NCBI GenBank assembly: GCA_028023455.1
Contig: JAQFVV010012405.1
Coordinates: 9,133,923 to 9,197,922, forward strand
Source: Epiperipatus broadwayi
Lineage: Eukaryota; Onychophora; Udeonychophora; Euonychophora; Peripatidae
DNA length: 64,000 nucleotides
Direction: 5' to 3'
In this document: positions 47,630 to 59,607 of the stretch, piece after piece
How the letters are laid out: each line of letters begins with the position of its first letter
Numbering within the stretch: position 1 is the first letter of the stretch
The notes under the pieces: model-generated
Database searches by the model: none
The model's input: only the letters and a program-made list of their open reading frames with translations
What the model was told of the DNA's origin: nothing
Translations under genes and position numbers: made by a program

Positions 47630-48273
47630 GTGTGTGTTGGTTTTTTATATATACCATGGGGTATATATAAAAAGACATTATTGGATAGAACAAAGAGACT
47701 TTCTGATGATAGCCATTTTCACCGGGACCTTTTTGAAATTAATAAAATGCTTCTTCATAATGGTTTTAATTACAAAATTATTAATAGGGCTTATACATAT
47801 CAAAAGAAAAAAGATTTTGATACATCAAAAATTAAGACAATTTTGCCATATATTAAAGGAGTAACTGATAGAATTGGTAACATTTTAAAGAATAATAATA
47901 TTCACACAATTTACACTACTTATAAAAAAATTAGTGAAATATTTTCTCTTCCTAAAGATAAAATTGCTTTGGAGTGTTATGGTGTGTATGAAATTCCATG
48001 TAGGGTCTGTCCACATACATATATAGGACAGACTAATCGTAGAATAAATATTAGAAAGGAAGAACACATTCGGGCAGTGAGAGAAAAATCCAATTCATCA
48101 GCTATTTATTCTCATATTAAATTAACAAATCATGATATCAATTTTGAAAAAACAAATATTTTAGCAGAATTGAACAATATGACCAGAGATTGCTAAGAGA
48201 ATCTATAGAGATTTTTAAAAGGCCCAAGAGCATAAATGAAAGGTGTGAGTTAAAGAAGATTAACAACATTTGA
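47630..48273 (+). pseudogene. Penelope-like element ORF C-terminus, second copy
   Basis: Very similar to the minus-strand copy: FNYKIINRAY, ILPYIKGVTDRIGNILKNN, GVYEIPC, TYIGQT, RINIRKEEH. One A has been lost from an A run near 48166, shifting the frame; the other frame continues LRESIEIFKRP to CELKKINNI and stops at TGA 48271-48273, where the other arm has TGG. The apparent Met start lies in the central spacer and is not the element's own start. Confidence 0.85.
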
Positions 48274-48538
48274 AAGAAACTATTGGAAGAGAAAATAAAT
48301 TTTAAAACTTCTCAACCAATAGAATTTAAATATGAGGAGAAAGAAAATGTTAAAACGTTTTTAAATCTCACATGCATTCTTATTATTTGAGAAAGAGGAT
48401 GCTCTGAGAAAGGTACTTGATATTGTACTGAGACATCAGCATTTAGCTTTTTCACTACACGGAATATCCCACAAATAGTAATAATAATATGACATCTTTT
48501 ATCCGTGAAAACATTAGAATTAATATATATATATATAT

Positions 48539-50217
48539 TGTACTTATATTGATATAGGCACATATAATTTTATCTAAAATTAAATTATTAAAGTAATTTT
48601 TCATAAAAGAGAAACATAAAATTAAATGTTGAGTTTATTGCAGCCTGTTTTCGAAAAAGATAAGAATTAAATAGTTTTCTAGCGTTAGTTTTTGAAATAA
48701 AAAAAGCTACAATTAATTAATCAAAAGAGGGAGAGGGGGAGTCTTGGTTTGAAAAATGAAACTAAAGGTTTACAAAAGGAAATAAATAGTTTTTATTAGT
48801 ATTCGTAAAAATATAATTTAAAAAGTTAAAACATACAAATCTCTTTTCATTCAAGTTTAATTAAAAAAAAAATAATGTTAAAACTAATATATGTGCGTAT
48901 ATATGTGCGATTGTCAACAATAGAATAAATGTTATTATAAATAAATGAAAGTTAAAGAAGATTATCATTAAAAACACGGCAATGGTTATTAATAAAATAA
49001 AACAACACGTTTATCAAATGATTATCACCGGAAATATTTCGACAACACGTTGCAGATATAAATAGACTTTTTTATCGGACAGGGGGTCAGTTCACAAAAG
49101 TAATTGAGTAGTGCAGTTCAGAAATTAATTGAGTCAGTTAACAAACAAAATGCAGTGTTGAGAAGATCTTGGGAACGCACATTTATCTCCAGCCCAGATG
49201 TCCGAGAAAACAGCAGATCTGCCCATGAAATAATGTCAGCTTAACATCTTAGAAAATCCCTGTCAGTATCTATTTGTCTCCGATAGTAATAATTGTGAAA
49301 ATCAGGAAACTCAGCAAGGAAAAGTCCCAGCCGGCCGGAAGCATTCATACTGGAACCATTCATACTGGAAGAAACAACAAACAAGAAGAAAACAAAGTGT
49401 TAAATCTATGTTCAAAATCCTAGGTAAAACATTTGCTTATTTTCATTTGTACTGTAGTAGCCATTGCATTTCATTAATTCGTGTGAATCCTCCAAGAGTC
49501 TAATTATATGAACGGTATATCATACATAAATGAACTATTGATGTGTGTGATTGAATTTCAAATGCTATATAGTCCTTTATTATTATTATTATTATTATTA
49601 TTATGTGTGTGCATGAGTTAATATGTGTGTGATCCTTATATCAATATTATTAATCAAAGTAGATAAATTCACAGTGTTCTGTTATGAAAATATTTGAGAA
49701 TATTTAAACTATTTAGAAATGTTAATTTAAAATAAGCATGTGTTTAATAGAATTATAAAATGTTTAAATTTAGTAAATAAATGTTAGTTAATAAATTATC
49801 TTTAAAATTAAACTTTATTTGTCGGTCAATTCTTTTTATCAATTCTTTTACAATTCTTTTTATAAATTCCTTTTACAATTCTTTATCAAGTCTTTTAACC
49901 ACTAATTATGTATAATCTATTAGTGATTACAAGCAGCTGAGCTAGTCATGGATTTAGGCATTGAGTTAGTGGCCATTGCTCAAAGTGCATTATTTATTCA
50001 TCCTTGAATAGATAGCTGGCACCCATGTATATACACAAACAAAAAAAAGTGCTTTGAACTTGGTGTTGAACTCAACAGTCGAGAAGAAGTTATGTCCTGG
50101 AAATGTAACTCTAGTTATATATTTTATAGCTATTGTTTGGGCATACATACTCTCCGAGTATGTTCTTCTCTGCCTAAGAGGCCGGTGTTTTGAATGCACA
50201 TATTCGAATTCGGTTCA
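48539..50217 (+). repeat. 5' LTR of gag-only retrotransposon
   Basis: About 1.68 kb, nearly identical to 53370-55031. It starts TGTAC (its first five bases, TGTAA, present in the right LTR, appear lost against an AT microsatellite) and ends CGGTTCA. TATA box TATAAATAG at 49057-49065, an (ATT)8 run near 49580, and T-rich direct repeats near 49830-49890. Differences from the 3' LTR are few: a 15-bp duplication near 49350 (CATTCATACTGGAAC), a longer ATT run, and scattered substitutions. Insertion is therefore fairly recent. Confidence 0.9.
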
Positions 50218-50219
50218 AA

Positions 50220-50237
50220 TGGTGCCCAACATGGGGC
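50220..50237 (+). promoter_or_regulatory. Primer-binding site, tRNA-Lys type
   Basis: TGGTGCCCAACATGGGGC, two bases after the LTR end. It matches the tRNA-Lys complement TGGCGCCCAACGTGGGGC at 16 of 18 positions; both differences are CpG decay. Confidence 0.8.
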
Positions 50238-50580
50238 GAACTTGTCATAAATGACAGTTAATTAAATACTTTGTTCTTGTTGAAAATAAAAATCTAAAAA
50301 GTTAAATTACGTATGTAAAAGTGTTTTAATTTTAAAAAAAAAGAATTGACCGAAAACTTTTTTTTTTCCGAAATGAAAAGAGATTTTGACATATATGCTA
50401 TCAAATCAGAGTCAATATGATGTTATGGGCAGAGTTAAAGCATTAAGATCAGGTAGAGAAAAGGACTAAAAGGGTGGAGTTAGCGTGAGTTTCCATCTTA
50501 GTAAAAAAAATTAATAAATAAGTTGTATTTAAATTTAGTTTAACATAAGCGCTAGTACTTTAAAATTGAAATTTTCAAAA

Positions 50581-51693
50581 ATGGATCTGAAAGAAAGCCC
50601 AATATATTTTAAAAATCCCCAGTTAGTAGAAAAGAAGAAAGAAGAAGTATCTGAGATGCGAATGATGATGAAAATGATGATGAATATGATGCAAGAGTTC
50701 AAAGCAGAATTGATAAAAGAAATGCGTCAAGAAATTAAACAAAGTCAACAAGAATTGTGTCAGAAATTTGAGCAAAGTCAGTTAGAACTCAAAGCAGAAT
50801 TGAAGGAAGAAATTAGTCAGGTTAAAGGAGAAATTAATGATCTCAGAGCGGAAATTAGAGAAATGAAGGAAATGAGGGGTGAAATAATAGATGAAGTAGA
50901 AACAAATCATATAGCCATAGAAGCTGTAGTGAAAGATTTGAACGAAGAAAGTCAGGAAAGGGTGATAGTAGAAGAAAGCATAAAGGAAGTGAGGGCTGAA
51001 TTAGAGCAAGGTAGAGTTAGATATAATAATTTAGAAATGAAAATAATAAAAATAGAAGAAACATGCCAGGAATGGAGAAGCGTAGCTAGGACAATGCAGG
51101 AAGAATTAAGTTTGTTAAAAAATGAAGGCAATCAAAGTGAAGTAGAATGTAGAATTGAAAGTGGTGATAGTTTGAAGTCAGAAGTAAAACAAATGTGTAT
51201 AAATATAACTAAAGGTCTAGAGTATAAGATGGACCAAATGGAGTGCAAACATAAGAGTTACGATAAGGAGAATAAGCCAGAGGGACCGACCAAGAGATTC
51301 CTGGAAGAAAAATTTATGATCGCGACATTCAAGGCCGAAGCAGGTGAGAATCCATTAAAACATTTGGAAAGCTTAACTGGTTTGTTCCAAATACAGGAGT
51401 GGCAAGAAGGGGATAAAGTTACACTTGCTAGCAGTCACCTTCAAGGAACAGCCTTGGATTGGTGGCACACCCAGTATGCTAAACCACGCACATTTGAGGA
51501 GTATAGGTACACCATCCTAAGAAACTTCTGGAGCGAAGCCCGACAGGATGGCATACTCTGTAAGGTATCTAAAGAAAGATATCCCAGCTTCCATGGAGAA
51601 ACTCTCATGCAATTTTTTTTAAAACAGGTGGCAAAACTCAAGGCTTTAACGGTGTTTCCATTGTCGGATGACCAAATTATAAGAACAATCTGA
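50581..51693 (+). CDS. gag-like protein of the LTR retrotransposon
   Basis: 370 codons from the first ATG (50581), which follows an A-rich context; the frame is open slightly upstream but has no earlier ATG. Residues about 15-235 are a long charged coiled coil (KAELIKEMRQEIKQSQQEL; Met-rich near residue 30). Residues about 240-370 match a retrotransposon gag/capsid core: TFKAEAGENPLKHLESL, LASSHLQGTALDWW, FEEYRYTILRNFWSEARQDG. No CCHC zinc knuckle is seen. Past the TGA the frame goes on as PNMPLPVQQMM, meets one more TGA at 51775-51777, and ends at TAG 51880-51882. Both TGAs could be mutated Trp codons, so the original protein was probably about 438 residues. Confidence 0.8.
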   Translation: MDLKESPIYFKNPQLVEKKKEEVSEMRMMMKMMMNMMQEFKAELIKEMRQEIKQSQQELCQKFEQSQLELKAELKEEISQVKGEINDLRAEIREMKEMRGEIIDEVETNHIAIEAVVKDLNEESQERVIVEESIKEVRAELEQGRVRYNNLEMKIIKIEETCQEWRSVARTMQEELSLLKNEGNQSEVECRIESGDSLKSEVKQMCINITKGLEYKMDQMECKHKSYDKENKPEGPTKRFLEEKFMIATFKAEAGENPLKHLESLTGLFQIQEWQEGDKVTLASSHLQGTALDWWHTQYAKPRTFEEYRYTILRNFWSEARQDGILCKVSKERYPSFHGETLMQFFLKQVAKLKALTVFPLSDDQIIRTI

Positions 51694-53355
51694 CCCAACA
51701 TGCCACTGCCTGTGCAGCAAATGATGCTAAGTAGCAATGGTCAGATGGTGGAAGAAATGGTAGAATTTCTGACCTGAGTAGATTGTGAAAATTTGGTTCG
51801 GGAACCTATAGATAGATATAGGAAAATAGATCAATATAATGATCAGGATGTATGTAAACGGGAGCCACCTGACCAAGCATAGTTGTCAGTAAATCGAATG
51901 GAATAATAAAATAAACAAAAAAAACCGGCAATGGACTATGAGTCTAATATAATTATTTTGACGTAAGTGAAAAGCCTGAATTAGAATTTCGCTATTTAAA
52001 ATGATGGATTGTTTTGTCAAATAATAATAACCGAGGCTTCGCAAAATAAAAGATTTTTTTTCTCCATGCACATATTAATTAAGGAAATGTTCCTAAATAA
52101 ACAGTTCAAATAAATAAAAATCCATAAAATCAAGTTAAATAAATGGGTCAAATTAAGGATTTAGAAATAATGTTTATAGAGTTAAATAAATGAATAAAAT
52201 AACGGAAATACATAAAATAAAAACAAGTTAAATAATTAAGTATAATATATCTGTAGAAAATAAATAAAATATTCGTAGTAAAATAAAATAGTTTTTTGAA
52301 TATACGCATGTTAAAATAAAAGTTTGTTTTGAATACCGTTAAGTTAAGAAAAGGATGTAAATAAATTGTTTAAAATAATCAAGATAAAAAAAAAAACTCT
52401 AGTAAAATAATAATGAATGAATAATAATAAAGCAAAATAATTTTTTTCTGAGTACACACATGTTAATATATAAGTTAAAGTAATGGGTTAAAAAATAATA
52501 TTGTAATATAAATAATATTCGTACGAGTTTAGAATAGTATTGTAAGATTAAATAAAATAAAAGTTTTTTTTTAGAATATACGCACGTAAATAAAGAAGTT
52601 AAAGTAATTGTTTAAAAATAATAGTGTAAATAAAAAATGTTGAAATAATGTTCGTATGGGTTTAAAATAAGTATCGTAAAACTAATATTTAAAATGTTCG
52701 TACTGGTTTAAAGGTAATATTATAAGATTAGTGTAAATAAATATTTTAAATAATGTTCGTAAGGGATATAAGTAATGTTCGTAATGAATTTAAAAATAAT
52801 ATAAATGAAAGTCAATCAAAGTTGTATTAAGAGTGTAAGAGTTCGAAATAAAGGGATGAGGGTAGTATTGAAATAAGTTAGATAAGGATTAAGTTTAAAG
52901 CTCTTGACTGGATAAATTCTAGTACCCGTAACGGATTGGCCGGGATCATTCCTCTTTTAAAAAGTGCACTGGCAACAACCAGAGTAAGTCGTAAGTCACT
53001 TTTCAGGGGAGAATCCCCATATCTCATACCTCATTTTCCAAAGTGTAAGTCGGAAATGGACAGTTGAAAATTCCTGCCATTGCAGCTGCTTTGTCAAAGT
53101 CCGATCAAGAGAATCGGCAGCCGAATCTTCATTTATAAAAGATCCCTGTGCCACAAATTTAGTTTGTCCTCATGGTCATTATCCAGGATGAACATTGTAA
53201 GCAATATTACCAGCATAGAAAGAAGAAAAGCATAATTGGAGATTGCCCTTAGTATGGAAAGGAAAAGATACCAAAAAGCAAACTTAGAAAGAATAATAAA
53301 TTAAGATTTAATGAGGTCAGAGATAAAATGGTCAAAAATGACACATTTTACTCTC
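51694..53355 (+). other. Non-coding internal region of the retrotransposon
   Basis: No frame encodes pol motifs. 52080-52810 is AT-rich and built of degenerate repeats around ATGTTCGTA and GGTTTAAAATAA. 52910-53340 is less AT-rich and may be the remains of a longer 3' region (a TTTATAAAAGATCC TATA-like motif lies near 53130). Confidence 0.7.
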
Positions 53356-53369
53356 AAAAGGAAGGGCGG
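53356..53369 (+). promoter_or_regulatory. Polypurine tract
   Basis: AAAAGGAAGGGCGG lies directly before the 3' LTR; it would prime plus-strand DNA synthesis. Confidence 0.75.
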
Positions 53370-55031
53370 TGTAATGTACCTATATTGATATAGGCACATA
53401 TAATTTTATCTAAAATTAAATTATTAAAGTAATTTTTCATAAAAGAGAAACATAAAATTAAATGTTGAGTTTATTGCAGCCTGTTTTCGAAAAAGATAAG
53501 AATTAAATAGTTTTCTAGCATTAGTTTTTGAAATAAAATAAGCTACAATTAATTAATCTAAAGGGGGGAGGGGGAGTCTTGGTTTGAAAAATGAAACTAA
53601 AGGTTTACAAAAGGAAATAAATAGTTTTTATTAGTATTCGTAAAAATATAATTTAAAAAGTTAAAACATACAAATCTCTTTTCATTCAAGTTTAATTAAA
53701 GAAAAAATAATATTAAAACTAATATATGTGCGTATATATGTGCGATTGTCAACAATAGAATAAATGTTATTATAAATAAATTAAAGTTAATGAAGATTAT
53801 CATTAAAAACACGGCAATGGTTATTAATAAAATAAAACAACACGTTTATCAAATGATTATCACCGGAAATATTTCGACAACACGTTGCAGATATAAATAG
53901 ACTTTTTTATCGGACAGGGGGTCAGTTTACAAAAGTAATTGAGTAGTGCAGTTCAGAAATTAATTGAGTCAGTTAACAAACAAAATGCAGTGTTGAGAAG
54001 ATCTTGGGAACGCACATTTATCTCCAGCCCAGATGTCCGAGAAAACAGCAGATCTGCCCGTGAAATAATGTCAGCTTAACATCTTAGAAAATCTCTGTCA
54101 GTATCTATTTGTCTCCAATAGTAATAATCGTGAAAATCAGGAAACTCAGCAAGGAAAAGTCCCAGCTGGCTGGAAGCATTCATACTGGAAGAAACAACAA
54201 ACAAGAAGAAAACAAAGTGTTAAATCTACATTCAAAATCCTAGGTAAAACATTTGCTTATTTTCATTTGTACTGTAGTAGTCATTGCATTTCATTAATTC
54301 ATGCGAATCCTCCAAGAGTCTAATTATATGAACTCTATATCATACATAAATAAACTATTGATGTGTGTGATTGAATTTCAAATGCTATGTAGTCCTTTAT
54401 TATTATTATTATTATTATGTGTGTGCATGAGTTAATATGTGTGTGATCCTTATATCAATATTATTAGTCAAAGTAGATAAATTCACAGTGTTCTGTTATG
54501 AAAATATTCGAGAATATTTAAACTATTTAGAAATGTTAATTTAAAATATGCGTGTGTTTAATAGAATTATAAAATGTTTAAATTTAGTAAATAAATGTTA
54601 GTTAATAAATTAGCTTTAAAATTAAACTTTATTTGTCGGTCAATTCTTTTTATCAATTCTTTTACAATTCTTTTTATAAATTCCTTTTACAATTCTTTAT
54701 CAAGTCTTTTAACTACTAATTATGTATAATCTATTAGTGATTACAAACAGCTGAGCTAGTCATGGATTTAGGCGTTGAGTTAGTGGCCATTGCTCAAAAT
54801 GCATTATTTATTCATCCTTGAATAGATAGCTGGCACCCGTGTTTATACACAAACAAAAAAAAGTGCTTTGAACTTGGTGTTGAACTCAACAGTCGAGAAG
54901 AAGTTATGTCCTGGAAATGTAACTCTAGTTATATATTTTATAGCTATCGTTTGGGCATACATACTCTCCGAGTATGTTCTTCTCTGCCTAAGAGGCCGGT
55001 GTTTCGAATGCACATATTCAAATTCGGTTCA
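53370..55031 (+). repeat. 3' LTR of gag-only retrotransposon
   Basis: 1,662 bp, TGTAATGTACC ... CGGTTCA, with TATA box TATAAATAG at 53892-53900. Partner of 48539-50217. Short open frames in it are incidental. Confidence 0.9.
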
Positions 55032-55073
55032 TATATATATATATTATATAAAAAGATATATATATATATATTA
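55032..55073. repeat. (AT)n microsatellite at insertion site
   Basis: Continuation of the AT tract into which the retrotransposon inserted. Confidence 0.85.
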
Positions 55074-55075
55074 AA

Positions 55076-55272
55076 TTCTCTTGTGTCTTGAAAATTATAA
55101 ATGTTCCACAATATATCTGTGTTATATAGCCATATATGTTTCATATTTGCTGTTAAATATTTGGAGATGGATAGGTAATCACATATTTAATTATGAAATT
55201 AATGTCAATTGATGATTTATTATACATGCAATTAGATCATAAATGTGCATATTGTTTGTTTATGATCTATTG

Positions 55273-55318
<46 letters not shown>

Positions 55319-56222
55319 TTTAATTAATAAATTTTAATTTAACTTAACTCAAATAAAATTGTGTAATTATTGTCCAATTGTGCAAACAGATTCATTGCTT
55401 TATAATATTCGAGTGAGAGAAGATAAACTGACTATATCATAACATATATTTGAAATTAAACATAATCAATTTAAAGCAAAATTGAAACAATTTTGTTTTA
55501 AATTGATTATTTTTGAGTTATATATAGAATGCAGCATTAGGGACAAATTTTAATTTTGAAATTTGATCATTTAAATAAATTTATTTAAAATAACTATATC
55601 ACATAATCCAGAAATAAAATCACAGGATTGGTAGATGAGAATGGTTACATTATTTCTTTATATTGAATTCTATGTTTATCATCTGACTAGATATAAACTT
55701 TATATGATAATCACAATCAAATATTGGTGAGTATTACCTAAATTATTATTGATTAGATAAGTACTGTAGTGAGTTCATGGTTGTTCAATAAGATCTTAAT
55801 CTTATTCAATTATAAAGCTAGTAGTAGTAAATTTTGTTCTAAGTTCAGAATGATTTGCTTTAATTATATTTAAATTTATTTGATGTGGATCATGAATCCA
55901 ATTAAATATTAAATTTTAATATTTATACTTGATTATAATAAATGCTAATAATTCTTTTTATATGTTTTGATTGTTATAATATACAGTTTTAATAATTTAG
56001 TTACAGGAAATATAAAATAAATTGATATGATTAGTTAATTGTACTTAAGTAAATACCCAATAGAAATCTACTGTTCTTTTGTATACTGATATGATTGGAT
56101 ATTATAGATTCAAGATTATCCTATGGGTTTATTGATATTGCATCATTATTAAGTATTTTACCTTGTTATAAAAAAGATGATCAGTAATATAATTATAAAA
56201 GTATAAGCCTTAACTTAGACTA
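55076..56222. other. AT-rich stretch
   Basis: (TA)n of about 20 units at 55275-55314; otherwise nothing recognised. Confidence 0.45.
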
Positions 56223-56223
56223 T

Positions 56224-56680
56224 AATGTAATCATAAATATATGAAGATTATATAGAGAAAAGTTTTCATAAAGTACATTTTTTAAAATAGTATTTGCTTA
56301 GTCAACTTTCAACTAATTCAAGTCATAGATGTAGCATAAGTTGGAAAGTGGGAGTGGGTGTATATATATGCTGTTCTTGCTATTTCAAATGGAAAAATAA
56401 AGAGGCATGGGATATCTTAGGTGACAAAACTTTATCAATAGAAAATAATCATGCATACCCCTCTCAAAAAGATGGCCTATTGGTCCAAATTAATTTTCAT
56501 ATTTAAATTTTATGTACATTAGTAATAGCAGCATATACATACACCCACTCTCACTTTCCAACTTATGCAATGTCTCTGACTTGTAATAATCAAAAGTTGG
56601 CTAAGCACATACTGTTTAAAAAGATACTTTATGAAAGCTTTTCTCTATATGGTCTTCATATATTTGTGATTAGTAATTGT
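56224..56680. repeat. Foldback element, about 150-bp arms
   Basis: Arms about 56224-56375 and 56525-56680 are imperfect reverse complements (AGTTGGAAAGTG against CACTTTCCAACT; TATATGAAGATTATATAG against its partner), around a loop of about 150 bp. Arms also share GAGTGGGTGTAT. A plus-strand open frame over the loop is incidental. Confidence 0.8.
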
Positions 56681-56684
56681 GAAT

Positions 56685-57325
56685 TAATATATGAGTATAG
56701 CATGACTGAGTTAATATTATTTATCATTTTATTAAAATAGGATTTAAAATTAATTATTTGATTCCATATTTATTTAAATATCATGAATATTGTAAACTTA
56801 TAACATAGTAAACTGTTATTTCAATCATTTATGAATTATTTTATTTAGATATAAGCAATGTTAAATTTCAGTATAAGTTTATATTATTATAAACAATGTG
56901 TGATTCATTACGTATAATAAGATTTAGTTGTTGAAAGATTTATTGTTATTTTCATTTGATTATAAGTAAAAAGCATATATTGCTGTTTTGAGACAATGAT
57001 ATTTGATTTACTTGCTTGATTTTAATCTATTCTATGTAAGGTTGGTATTTAGGGTATTTGAAGTGATGATTCTGTTTGTTTTCTGTTTATTCAAAATGCT
57101 ATTTGAACTCATGATGCTATAATGAGATTATCATCACTATTTTGTTTTGGTATAGTTAGCAGTTGGATATGTGATTAGATAAAGGATTATTTAAAATAAC
57201 AAATGATTATTTATTGAATAACATTTGTTAGCTTAGTATATTACATTTATTCTGTTATGAATAATACTATTATGCAAGGCATTATAAAATTAGTATTTTT
57301 TTTAAATTTATTTATATTTTATTCA
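56685..57325. other. AT-rich stretch, nothing recognised
   Basis: No supportable feature. Confidence 0.4.
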
Positions 57326-57329
57326 GTTA

Positions 57330-57735
57330 CAAATGATATCCAACTTAAGGGCTCATTTTCATTCTGATAAATAGAGTTACCAATGACCGGACTATATATA
57401 TTTATTCTGGATTTATTAAAGTTATTATTTCACATTGCACATTTTTGATCTGTTATAAATGCCATCCAAATCATTGGGGGTATAACAAAGGTTACCATAC
57501 ACACATTTATTCTGTTAGAAATGGTGCAGAAATTTGCAAGACATAATTAAACAGGATCACTCTATCATGGTCTTGTCATATTCAATATGTTACAAAGGGT
57601 GTCCCAACTTTAAGAGTCAAGGTTATTTCATCATCATCTTTCCACTTCAGGTATAAAATGCCACTTACATCTGTATGGAAACTTTGTATTCTGTTAGAAA
57701 TAACTCCCAATTCTGTGGGGCATTAAAAGAATAGT
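57330..57735. repeat. Degenerate dispersed tandem repeat
   Basis: Six or so diverged copies of a motif like TTATTCTGTTAGAAATG followed by TCCAAMTTTRRGGG and GGTTACC, at irregular spacing. Confidence 0.5.
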
Positions 57736-57739
57736 ATAC

Positions 57740-59600
57740 CCTCATTTTTATTATCTTACAATATATATGTATATTTGTTTGATGACACACTCTATATATG
57801 TTTTAAAATTACATTAATTAAAATTAGCAAAATAGCATAAAAACAATGGCATGTTCTATTTCTGTGGAATGATACATAAAGTCTGATGAAATTTTTGAAG
57901 AACATTTTGACAATCAAATACATTTTTTAATAGAAAAATATTAAAATTAATTTGGTTTTTTATAGTAATCAATAAAGCAAGTTACATATAGTGTGACCTT
58001 GCTTTTATACACTTATATTTCCAAATATGTAATATAGAGAGTGTACCAATAGCTCAAACAAGCTCTTAATTGATAAGTGCGGTAAGAGAAAATATTTAAA
58101 ATCTTTATCTGGAACATTCCTATCCCCAGCCCAATTGATTTCAAGCTTATGGCTCACCTCAGTGAGGAGCTAGAACATCATACACTTTTCAGAGATTATT
58201 TTCTAAATGTTTATCTTAACTGCTATATTCTAACTGCCATGAAAAATGTAAATCAATGTTAGATATCTCTAAAAAAAAATAAAACATTCTATGATTTATT
58301 ATGTCAGCTTGTAAATAATTCATTATATTTCTGAAACATATTTTCAAAATGATATGAATTTTAATTTTATTTTTAAATTTTTCATAAGTTATTTAAAAAA
58401 CAACAACTTTATTTTAATAGAAAAAAAGCATGGTGAATGTATGTAAAAGATTTTTTAAAAACATTGATAGATGCTTAAGATATTAAAGTTTTAACATTAC
58501 ATTTTTACATTATTTGATATCTCAATGTAAAAATAATTTTAATTATTAAAAAAAAAACAATTATTATAAATATTAATTGCATTTTTAGTTTTTTAATTTG
58601 CAAAAGTAATTGACCATATAAAATATTATATATATTGTATTTAAAAATAAAAAGGGCTATTTAATGTAAACCACTTAAATGATCAGTTATAATAGTAATT
58701 AGAGAAGGGAAACATGTTGAAATAGAGAACAAAAGACCAGTTTAGAATTAACAAAAAAAAATATGAAACTCCTGTCAAATTATACTAATCTTGATTTCAA
58801 ATAAAATAAAAATAGAAGGAAGAAAGAATAATAAAACTTTGAATACAACTATAGTAATAATTTTAGAGTTTTAATTAGATTTTTTCTAAAAAAAATCTAA
58901 TAAAAGTAATGACTTGCCAAATAAAACCAGTAATAATTGCGTATCTTCTCTTTAAAACTATTCAATGAAAATGAAAAAAAATTAAAATTGTAATAATTAA
59001 AAATTTACTTTTATAACAAACTATTTCAAGCTAATAATATGAAGTAAAATGTAAAATAATTTTTATAAAATTATTATCTAATCAAAAATAAAAGATTAAG
59101 TTATTTTTACTAAAAATCATCAAGCCAGTCAAATGCTGTAATTAAAAAGAAGTCTAATTAATTAAAAAAAAACCTATAAATTTGAAAAACTGATTAGCAT
59201 GAGCAACTTCAGAACAAGGGTTGGTTAAAAGTAGAAAAAGTAATTAATTGTTAGTTCAGTTATTCTGTGACTGCTGGTTTTGATGTCATGTTATTGATAT
59301 TACTTGCTGAATTTTACAGTCTCCATCATTGTGGACTCCTAGTTTTGTGAATCCAGCAAGGTACAGAAATCTCTTCAGCTGTCTTACCACCACCATGCTC
59401 TTCTAGATTCTCAGAAGGGGTGCTTATTTGGTCGTACACTATGCAGTCCCTATAGATTACTGATAGCCTGAAATATGACCAGTACCCTGACCTATCTCTT
59501 GCTGACACATCATCCATTCTACATGCAAGAATGTTGTTAGACATTTATATGAAGAAGATATGTGATGTTCTGGGTAGAAAAAGCTATATACTGTTAGAAA
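57740..59600. other. AT-rich stretch with family E copy
   Basis: 58655-58800 matches 63841-64000 in the same orientation (AATGTAAACCACTTAAAT, TTATAATAGTAATTA, GAAATAGA). 59280-59550 is less AT-rich, but I could not assign it. Confidence 0.4.
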
Positions 59601-59607
59601 ACATGAC

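Larger units (their letters stand above)
46047..48484. mobile_element. Head-to-head pair of Penelope-like elements
   Basis: An inverted repeat with arms 46047-47573 and 47670-48484 and a 96-bp centre. Each arm is a 5'-truncated Penelope-like retroelement that keeps the end of its single ORF, the GIY-YIG endonuclease, and a shared outer end (AAAAAGCTAAATGCTGATGT against ACATCAGCATTTAGCTTTTT). The left arm is longer by a 0.7-kb TTAA-flanked insert. Penelope-like elements commonly occur as inverted, 5'-truncated copies. The two arms have separate decay, so the inversion is not a very recent copy. Confidence 0.85.
48539..55031 (+). mobile_element. LTR retrotransposon, gag-only, 6.5 kb
   Basis: Two LTRs of about 1.66-1.68 kb flank 3.15 kb with a tRNA-Lys primer-binding site, a gag-like ORF, 1.7 kb without coding capacity, and a polypurine tract. 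No protease, reverse transcriptase, RNase H or integrase frame is present, so it must rely on another element for replication. It is inserted in an (AT)n microsatellite (48520-48538 on the left, 55032-55073 on the right), which hides any target duplication. Layout and gag resemble Ty3/Gypsy types; that class is inference. Confidence 0.85.

Noticed and set aside
50054-50254. Open frames in both LTRs (also 54868-55144)
   Set aside because: Identical LTR sequence with no protein similarity; incidental.
59326-59544. 72-codon open frame (minus) in a less AT-rich patch
   Set aside because: Looks more coding-like than most, but I found no family motif and no clear splice sites. Left as unassigned.
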